This document shows positions 58,357 through 64,000 of a stretch of DNA of 64,000 nt, in pieces. Every line of letters begins with the position of its first letter. Within the stretch, counting starts at the first letter, position 1. The stretch is from positions 1,674,001-1,738,000 of the forward strand of contig NZ_CP049107.1 in the NCBI RefSeq assembly GCF_011044255.1, in the 5' to 3' direction. Source of the stretch: Rhizorhabdus phycosphaerae. Its GTDB lineage: Bacteria; Pseudomonadota; Alphaproteobacteria; Sphingomonadales; Sphingomonadaceae. A program made the translations under genes and the position numbers. A model generated the notes under the pieces. That model saw only the letters and a list, made by a program, of their open reading frames with translations, was not told the DNA's origin and searched no databases.

Positions 58357-59817
58357 TCATGCCCCGCGGCTTTCTGAAATCGCTATCGCCAGGCGTTCGG
58401 GCGTGACCGACGCCTCGCCAGCCCGGCGCGCGGCGCGCTCGGCGGCGTCGCGGATGCGCTTGGCCATCGAAATGCGGACCAGGACCGGAGCGCGCTCGAC
58501 GACCGCGTCGAGTTCCATCTTGGCGGCGGCGTCCCAGGTCACTTCGCTCTGCGTGCGCGCCGGGGTCGCCTCGACCGCGTCGAGCTGGCCCGCCAGCGGA
58601 AGAATGTGGAAAAGCGCGTCGAACAGCGCGTTGCAGACTTCCTGGACGAGGTAGGTCGCGCCGGCATAGCCCATGAAGGGTGTCCCGGTGTGACGACGGA
58701 TCACCGCGCCGGGGAAGCTTGCGGGAATGTAGCAGCCGCGCATCCCGCCGCCGCCGCCCGCGGCCTCGGCCATATACATCCGCTCGTTGAAGCTGCCGAA
58801 CAGGACGAGCGGGGGATTGGTCGCGATCATGTCCTTGACCGCCTGATTGTCCGTTTTGGCGCCCGCGCAGCGCGCCACCGCGAAGTTGCACGGCAGCCCC
58901 ATGTCCTCCTCGAGGAACTTGCGGATTCCGCGGGCATAGGTTTCGGTCGCGACGATGCCGAAGCTCGCGGTGCCGAAGAAGTCCTGCGTGACCGAGCGCC
59001 ACAGATCCCACAAGGGCTTGATCGTCGTGTGCTTCTCTCGAGCAATGAACGGCTCGGGATCGAGACCGGTCAGCTCGCCGAGCTTGCGGAGGAAGAGCGT
59101 GGTGCTCTCCAACCCGATCGGTGCCTGCAGATAGGGGCGCTCGAGCGCTTCGCACAGCCCGCGTCCGAACTCGCGATACATGCAGACATTGACCTGCGCG
59201 GCGGCGAGCTTCTTTACATCGGCCAGATGGCTGCCGAGCGGGAAGGTCATGTTGACCTCGGCGCCGATGCCCTCGATCAGCCGGCGTATCTCGGCGAGGT
59301 CCGACGGCATGTTGAACGTGCCGTACATCGGGCCGATGATGTTCACCTTCGGCTTCTGCCCGGCGACCGGCGGCTTTGCAGGCGGTGCCTTCTTCGGACC
59401 GAACTGCGTCCACAGCCAGGTGAGCGCACGGTCGCCCGATTGCCACTGATCCTCATCGATCGTGCGCGGCAGGAAGCGCTGGATGTTGGTGCCTTCCGGC
59501 GTGACGCCGCCGCCGATCATCTCGGCGATCGAGCCCGTCACGACGACCGCCGGCAGATCCGGGTCGAGCGTTTTCCACGCCCGCCGCATCGCGCCCTCGG
59601 TTCCGTCGCGTCCGAGTTCCTGTTCGCCCAGCCCCGTCACGACGATCGGCAGTTCGTGCGGCGGCAGGCCATCGGTATAATGCAGCACCGACGTGACCGG
59701 CAGATTCTCGCACCCGACCGGGCCATCGATGATGACCTGCAGGCCCTTGATCGCGGTGAAGGCGTAAACCGCCCCCCAATAGCCGCCGGCGCGGTCGTGA
59801 TCGAGGATCAGGGTCAT
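58357..59817 (-). CDS. bchZ: Chlorophyllide reductase subunit BchZ
   Basis: NifK-like subunit (486 residues) of chlorophyllide a reductase, which reduces ring B to make the bacteriochlorin. Conserved cysteines are in GPVGCENLP near residue 36 and in the [10 protein letters not shown] and AVARCAGAK segments; the C-terminal domain includes a PCP-red-like helical end. The ATG at 59817 overlaps the bchY stop (ATGA). It works with BchY and the iron protein BchX, both upstream. Confidence 0.95.
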   Translation of the reverse strand: MTLILDHDRAGGYWGAVYAFTAIKGLQVIIDGPVGCENLPVTSVLHYTDGLPPHELPIVVTGLGEQELGRDGTEGAMRRAWKTLDPDLPAVVVTGSIAEMIGGGVTPEGTNIQRFLPRTIDEDQWQSGDRALTWLWTQFGPKKAPPAKPPVAGQKPKVNIIGPMYGTFNMPSDLAEIRRLIEGIGAEVNMTFPLGSHLADVKKLAAAQVNVCMYREFGRGLCEALERPYLQAPIGLESTTLFLRKLGELTGLDPEPFIAREKHTTIKPLWDLWRSVTQDFFGTASFGIVATETYARGIRKFLEEDMGLPCNFAVARCAGAKTDNQAVKDMIATNPPLVLFGSFNERMYMAEAAGGGGGMRGCYIPASFPGAVIRRHTGTPFMGYAGATYLVQEVCNALFDALFHILPLAGQLDAVEATPARTQSEVTWDAAAKMELDAVVERAPVLVRISMAKRIRDAAERAARRAGEASVTPERLAIAISESRGA

Positions 59818-61334
59818 ACGCCGACGCTTTCTTCCGCCTTGGCGGCGGCAATGCGCTTCGCGGCGAACTTCGCCTTGTACTCGGGCCGGTCGACAGGCGT
59901 GGTTTCCCACTGGCCTGCGGTCGCGCCGGTGCCGACTCCTTCGAAGAACTCGGTCATCCGGTCGAAGCGGTGCTTGTTGGCGAGCGCGGCGCCCACCACC
60001 ATCGCCAGGCTCCCCGCGCCCGCCGGGCCCATCAGCGGCCGCGCCGAGATGAGGTTGGTGAAGTAGAGCGCCGGGATCGCCTTCTGCTTGGCGTGCTGGA
60101 CGACCGGCGTGGTCCCGATTGCGAGGTCGGGACGATATTCCTCGACTGCGGCGATGTCCTGTTCGAGGCTGGCGCGATACTGGACGCGGCAGCCATGCGC
60201 CTCCAGCCAGTCACGGTCGGGATCGGACCAGACGGTCCGCGGACAGGCGGTGCCGACATAAGGCACGGTGGCCCCGCTCTCGATCAGCAGCCGCGCCACG
60301 AGCAGCTCGGAGCCTTCATAGCCCGATACGGTGACGCGACCCGATACCGGCCGGGCAGCGAGCGCGCCACGGATCGCCGGGATGAAGCGGTTCTTTGCCG
60401 CATCGACCTTGTCCTGCGCGATCCCGCATGCCGCGCCGATCGCGTCGAGCCATGCCGCCGTGCCGTCTGCGCCGACCGGCGCGGACCCGACGACCGTACG
60501 TCCTGCCGCTTCGAACTCTCGGACGCTGGCGGTGTAGAAGGGATGGATCGCACCAACCACGGCGCAGTCGAGCGCCTGGTACAGTTCGCGCCATTCGCGG
60601 GTCGGAACGACAGGGCCGGCGGCGAGGCCGAGCGGTTCGAGCAGCAGCCCGATGCCCGGCGGGTCGGCGGGGAACATCTCACCCAGCAAGGTGACGGTCG
60701 GGCGGGCCGAGCGCTCTTTCGGCGCGGCGACCGGGCCGACTTCCGCCTCTCGCCGCGCATAGGCGAGCATGGCGCCTGCCAGCACGTCCTTCGCCTCGGC
60801 ATGCGTCGGCACGCCGAAGCCTGGGACGTCTATGCCGACGATGCGCACGCCGTTGATCTGGTCGGGCAGCAACTGCAGCGGAACGCCCGATGCGGTCGGC
60901 ACGCACAGATTGGTGACGACGATCGTGTCGTAGAGCGCCGGATCGGCGAGACCCTCGACTGCTTCTTTGATGTCCTCGAACAATTTGCCGGTGACGAGCG
61001 TCTCGGAACTGAAGGGGACGTAACCGACGCTGCGCTTCGCGCCATAGAAATGGCTGGTGAAGGTCAGGCCGTAGACACAGCAGGCCGAGCCCGACAGTAC
61101 CGTGGCAGTGCGACGCATGCGCAGGCCGACGCGCAACGACCCGAAGGCGGGGCACATCGACTGCGGCTGGTCGTGCGGGCCCTTGGGATAATCGGCGGCG
61201 TAGCGGTCGAGGATATCGGACTTGCCCGCCTCGATCGCGGCCGCGCGGAGCGTGTCGCCAGACGAGCAGCCGCCTTCGGCAGGCGCCGCAAGGTCGATCC
61301 GGTCGCGATCGCGGGAAAGGTTGGGGCTATCCAC
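59814..61334 (-). CDS. bchY: Chlorophyllide reductase subunit BchY
   Basis: NifD-like partner of BchZ (506 residues). Cluster cysteines are in [17 protein letters not shown] near residue 62, [28 protein letters not shown] near 87 and [12 protein letters not shown] near 145. Four-base overlap with bchZ and a 2-base gap from bchX make one translation unit. Confidence 0.95.
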   Translation of the reverse strand: MDSPNLSRDRDRIDLAAPAEGGCSSGDTLRAAAIEAGKSDILDRYAADYPKGPHDQPQSMCPAFGSLRVGLRMRRTATVLSGSACCVYGLTFTSHFYGAKRSVGYVPFSSETLVTGKLFEDIKEAVEGLADPALYDTIVVTNLCVPTASGVPLQLLPDQINGVRIVGIDVPGFGVPTHAEAKDVLAGAMLAYARREAEVGPVAAPKERSARPTVTLLGEMFPADPPGIGLLLEPLGLAAGPVVPTREWRELYQALDCAVVGAIHPFYTASVREFEAAGRTVVGSAPVGADGTAAWLDAIGAACGIAQDKVDAAKNRFIPAIRGALAARPVSGRVTVSGYEGSELLVARLLIESGATVPYVGTACPRTVWSDPDRDWLEAHGCRVQYRASLEQDIAAVEEYRPDLAIGTTPVVQHAKQKAIPALYFTNLISARPLMGPAGAGSLAMVVGAALANKHRFDRMTEFFEGVGTGATAGQWETTPVDRPEYKAKFAAKRIAAAKAEESVGV

Positions 61335-61336
61335 GT

Positions 61337-62320
61337 TCAGACCGCGTCGTACACGACTTCGAGGCTCGGCTTGGGCTCATAGGCCGCGCCGCGCATGTCC
61401 GCCTGGGTAGCGGGCTTGAGCGTGAAGTCCGCTCCGGTCACGTCGGCGCTGAACAACCCCAGCAGCCCGTCCTGGTCGAGGGGCGTGGGGCGGAGCGGCG
61501 GTGCCTCCGCGACATTGGTCGCGAGTTCCTCGAAGATCGAGGCCCACTGCCCGCCGGGCTTGCCGATGATCTGATAGTTGGCGCTCTTCTTGCGGATGTC
61601 CTCATTTGCGGGGATCGCCGTCAGCACAGGGATGCCAACCGCTTCCGCAAAGGCATTCGCCTCGCCGGTGCCGTCGTCCTTGTTCAGGATCATGCCGGCG
61701 ACGCCGACATTGCCGCCCATCTTGCGGAAATATTCGACCGCCTTGCAGACGTTGTTGGCGACGTACAGCGATTGCAGGTCGTTGGAGGCGACGACGATCA
61801 CTTTCTGGCACATGTCGCGCGCGATCGGCAGGCCGAAGCCGCCGCACACCACGTCGCCGAGGAAGTCGAGCAGGACATAGTCGAAGCCCCACTCGTGGAA
61901 GCCGAGCTTCTCCAGCGTCTCGAAGCCATGGATGATGCCACGTCCGCCGCAGCCGCGGCCGACTTCGGGCCCGCCAAGCTCCATCGCGAACACGCCGTCG
62001 CGCTGGAAGCAGACATCTTCGATGCCGACCTCTTCGCCGGCCAGCTTCTTCTTCGACGAGGTCTCGATGATCGTGGGCGTCGACTTGCCGCCGAACAGCA
62101 GGCTGGTCGTGTCGCTCTTCGGGTCGCAACCGATCAGCAGCACGCGCTTGCCCTGCTGCGCCATCATGTAGCTGAGATTGGCCAGCGCGAACGACTTGCC
62201 ACTGCCGCCCTTGCCGTAGATCGCAATGATCTGCGTTTCCTTGGTGGGCGTCCCCGTAGGAACCGGATCGGGCTCCCAGGATGCTTCCTCGCGCAGGACA
62301 CCGGGGTCTAGCATGCTCAC
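61337..62320 (-). CDS. bchX: Chlorophyllide reductase iron protein BchX
   Basis: NifH-like ATPase (327 residues) feeding electrons to BchYZ. P loop AIYGKGGSGKSFALANLS near residue 36, GCDPKSDTTSLLFGG near 68, and cluster cysteines in GRGCGGRGI and DVVCGGFGLP. The GTG at 62320 overlaps the bchC stop (GTGA) and is preferred; an ATG at 62314 is the other choice. BchX is distinguished from BchL at 44590 by its longer N-terminal tail and the SLLFGGK segment. Confidence 0.95.
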   Translation of the reverse strand: MSMLDPGVLREEASWEPDPVPTGTPTKETQIIAIYGKGGSGKSFALANLSYMMAQQGKRVLLIGCDPKSDTTSLLFGGKSTPTIIETSSKKKLAGEEVGIEDVCFQRDGVFAMELGGPEVGRGCGGRGIIHGFETLEKLGFHEWGFDYVLLDFLGDVVCGGFGLPIARDMCQKVIVVASNDLQSLYVANNVCKAVEYFRKMGGNVGVAGMILNKDDGTGEANAFAEAVGIPVLTAIPANEDIRKKSANYQIIGKPGGQWASIFEELATNVAEAPPLRPTPLDQDGLLGLFSADVTGADFTLKPATQADMRGAAYEPKPSLEVVYDAV

Positions 62321-63261
62321 AGCGTTCTCCAATCCAGGACCATCTTGAGGCACGCAGGGTCGGTGAACGCCTGCGGGTAGGCGGCGTCGGCTTCGGCAGC
62401 CGGCCGGGTGTGGCTGATCAGGCCGTCGAACTCGAGCAGCCCGATATCGAGAAGTTCGACGACGGCAGCGAGATCCGCGGGGGTGAATTCGGCGGATATC
62501 CGCATACGGGCTTCACGCATGAATGCGGGCGGAAAGGCGAAGGACAGCCGGTCGTAGAAGCCGGCGAGCGTCACTTCCCCACCCTTCGCCAAGCGGCCAA
62601 AGGCGAGATCCAGGATATCGGGCGTGCCGCTGGCATCGCAGATCGCCGCATAATTTCGACGTCCATCCGCATCGGGATCGATCACCGAATAATCGAAACC
62701 CGCCTGGCCAAGATCTGCTTCCCGCCGGACCGGGTTGGCCTCCCACACGGTAGGGGCGTCGCCGCCGGTGGCGATGGCGATCCGAGCGATAAGGCGACCT
62801 AATATCCCGTGACCGATGATCAGCTCGGGCACCCCGCCGACCGATATTGTCCGGTGGGCGGTCGCCGCCAGCGCGATCAGGATGCCGTCACGCCCCAGCG
62901 ACTCGCTGATGGGGATCGCCCGCGCAGAGGGAAGCACGACCTGTCGCGCCGTCCCGCCAAACAGGCCCCGCGCGCTCTCGTAGCAGTTGGCACCGGGGAC
63001 GAACACATACTCACCGATCCGGGCTCTTGCGTCCGAGCCCGCATCGACGATGCGGCCGACCGATTCATATCCAGGTACGAGCGGATAGCCCATGCCGGGA
63101 AAGTCAGGCATCCGCCCGGTCCACAGCAGCTTCTCGGTGCCGGAGGAAATGCCGCTCCACTCGATCTCGACCCGTACATCGCCCGCAGCCATGCCGGTCA
63201 GTGCTAGCGGTCGCAGCGATAGCTGCCCCGGCGCTTCCAGAATGACTGCAACAGCCTCCAT
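62317..63261 (-). CDS. bchC: Bacteriochlorophyllide dehydrogenase BchC
   Basis: NAD-dependent dehydrogenase (314 residues) that oxidises the 3-hydroxyethyl group to the 3-acetyl of bacteriochlorophyllide a. The medium-chain dehydrogenase fold shows GYESVGRIVDAGSDAR near residue 70 and a LIIGHGILGRLIARIA cofactor motif near 150. The start is the ATG at 63261 with GGGGAG about 11 bases upstream. It is the first gene after the tandem PpsR sites. Confidence 0.94.
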   Translation of the reverse strand: MEAVAVILEAPGQLSLRPLALTGMAAGDVRVEIEWSGISSGTEKLLWTGRMPDFPGMGYPLVPGYESVGRIVDAGSDARARIGEYVFVPGANCYESARGLFGGTARQVVLPSARAIPISESLGRDGILIALAATAHRTISVGGVPELIIGHGILGRLIARIAIATGGDAPTVWEANPVRREADLGQAGFDYSVIDPDADGRRNYAAICDASGTPDILDLAFGRLAKGGEVTLAGFYDRLSFAFPPAFMREARMRISAEFTPADLAAVVELLDIGLLEFDGLISHTRPAAEADAAYPQAFTDPACLKMVLDWRTL

Positions 63262-63308
63262 GAGACTTGGCTCCCCGACGTCGAGCACATGGCGCGCTCT
63301 AACGTTTG

Positions 63309-63326
63309 TGTAATCTGATCTAGACA
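63309..63326. promoter_or_regulatory. PpsR site 1 before bchC
   Basis: TGTAATCTGATCTAGACA matches TGT-N12-ACA exactly. On the reverse strand it covers the region of the predicted -10 (CAGATT, 63312-63317). It lies 8 bp from site 2, the same gap as described for the CrtJ pair at Rhodobacter capsulatus bchC. Confidence 0.75.
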
Positions 63327-63334
63327 CTCGCTTA

Positions 63335-63352
63335 TGTCAACAAACTTAGACA
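63335..63352. promoter_or_regulatory. PpsR site 2 before bchC, with -35 element
   Basis: TGTCAACAAACTTAGACA matches TGT-N12-ACA exactly. Read on the reverse strand it ends in TTGACA (63335-63340), a consensus -35 located 17 bases from the CAGATT -10 within site 1. A PpsR tetramer on both sites would cover the whole bchC promoter. Confidence 0.75.
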
Positions 63353-63356
63353 TTCG

Positions 63357-64000
63357 TCATTTGGTCGTCGCGATTACACGCACGGTCAGTGGCATTGCCG
63401 TCGGAATTTCGCGCGATTCGCGAAATCCGGCAGTGCCCAGCATGCGACAAATTTCGTCCGAGGTTCGTGGACGCCCCGATCCCATCGCGAGAAGATAGAA
63501 GCCGAAATAGGCGTCCCCCGCTGCCTCGGCACCCCGAGTCTGGGCCAACGGCTCAGCGATCACCAGCATACCCCCCGGAGGGAGCGCAGCATGGACAGCC
63601 CGCAGCAGCGCCATGGCTGGGCCGTCGTCATGATCGTGGAGGACCCTGACGAGCGAGATGAGGTCATAGCCATGCGGCAGGGGATCGCTGAGGAAACTCC
63701 CGCCGTGGATCTGCGTCCGCCTCGACAGGCCGGCATCGTCAAGCCGCGCGCGGGCGCGCTCGCCGACGGCGGGAAGATCGAACAGCGCCAGTTGCAGGTC
63801 CGGCGCTCGCGCACCGACGGCGGCTAGAAACGCCCCCTCGCCGCCGCCAACGTCGAGCAGCCGCTTATGCCGGTGAAAGGGATAGGCATCGATCACATGC
63901 TGGGCGACCAGCGGCTGCGATGCCGCCATGAGCGCCGAATAGGCGGCGACCGCCGAGTCCTCCCCCGTCCCCGGCGCTTCGGCATAATGCCACAGTCCAG
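63357..64000 (-). CDS. crtF: Carotenoid O-methyltransferase CrtF (5' partial)
   Basis: C-terminal 214 or so residues of hydroxyneurosporene O-methyltransferase; the frame is open to the right edge and the true start lies outside. SAM motif I is LLDVGGGEGAFLAAVG, followed by LFDLPAVGERA and LVRVLHDHDDGPAMALL (catalytic HD region) as in plant-type O-methyltransferases. It methylates the tertiary hydroxyl of carotenoids in spheroidene/spirilloxanthin-type pathways. Its place before bchC is the classic crtEF-bchCXYZ-puf order. The stop is 4 bases from PpsR site 2, so readthrough into bchC is possible. Confidence 0.92.
   Translation of the reverse strand, partial: GLWHYAEAPGTGEDSAVAAYSALMAASQPLVAQHVIDAYPFHRHKRLLDVGGGEGAFLAAVGARAPDLQLALFDLPAVGERARARLDDAGLSRRTQIHGGSFLSDPLPHGYDLISLVRVLHDHDDGPAMALLRAVHAALPPGGMLVIAEPLAQTRGAEAAGDAYFGFYLLAMGSGRPRTSDEICRMLGTAGFRESREIPTAMPLTVRVIATTK

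Overview
The window reads as chromosomal DNA of a high-GC alphaproteobacterium, most likely an aerobic anoxygenic phototroph of the Sphingomonadales. The support is a compact photosynthesis gene cluster with a tetraheme reaction-centre cytochrome gene (pufC), an oxygen-dependent cyclase gene (acsF) embedded in the puh operon, no bchE, pufQ or pufX in view, and a sphingomonad-like accessory gene set (RES/Xre pair, TonB receptor, Fe-S photolyase). I saw no rRNA, tRNA, insertion sequence or CRISPR array.

Bases 1-6200 hold the end of a DUF47-PiT phosphate uptake pair and a complete beta-oxidation-type operon (acyl-CoA dehydrogenase, thiolase, SDR dehydrogenase, enoyl-CoA hydratase), with a divergent TetR regulator and a candidate operator between them. 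Bases 6200-15050 are signalling genes: two divergent histidine kinases, a REC-LuxR response regulator, a globin-coupled chemoreceptor, a small orphan gene, and a CHASE4-like/GGDEF/EAL protein with a broken GGDEF motif. Bases 15590-22904 are one chemotaxis operon: STAS, cheA, cheR, cheB, cheD, cheY, cheW, a second cheB that has lost its catalytic histidine, and a helical orphan gene.

Bases 22975-30826 are accessory: a DUF2256 protein convergent with an Fe-S photolyase/cryptochrome, a siderophore receptor, an apparently uncharacterised PD-(D/E)XK-type toxin with a membrane-anchored putative immunity protein, a RES/Xre toxin-antitoxin pair with a palindrome over the antitoxin ribosome site, and a lipoprotein cytochrome c.

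Bases 30819-64000 are the photosynthesis gene cluster in three blocks. The first runs leftwards: ppaA/aerR, ppsR, bchG, a PucC-like carrier, bchP, tspO and a small membrane protein. The second runs rightwards: bchF-N-B-H-L-M, lhaA, puhA-B-C, a 94-residue orphan, acsF, puhE and hemA, almost all coupled by 1-4 base overlaps. The third runs leftwards from the right edge: crtF (partial), bchC-X-Y-Z, pufB-A-L-M-C, ended by an 11-bp hairpin. Together they cover ALA synthesis, Mg insertion, ring closure, dark protochlorophyllide reduction, the chlorin reductase, phytylation, reaction-centre and LH1 structural genes, and assembly factors. PpsR-type palindromes lie before bchC (two, 8 bp apart), bchF (two, abutting) and bchG (one), next to the ppsR and ppaA genes themselves, so the window probably carries the regulators and several of their targets. 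bchI/D/O and most crt genes must lie elsewhere.
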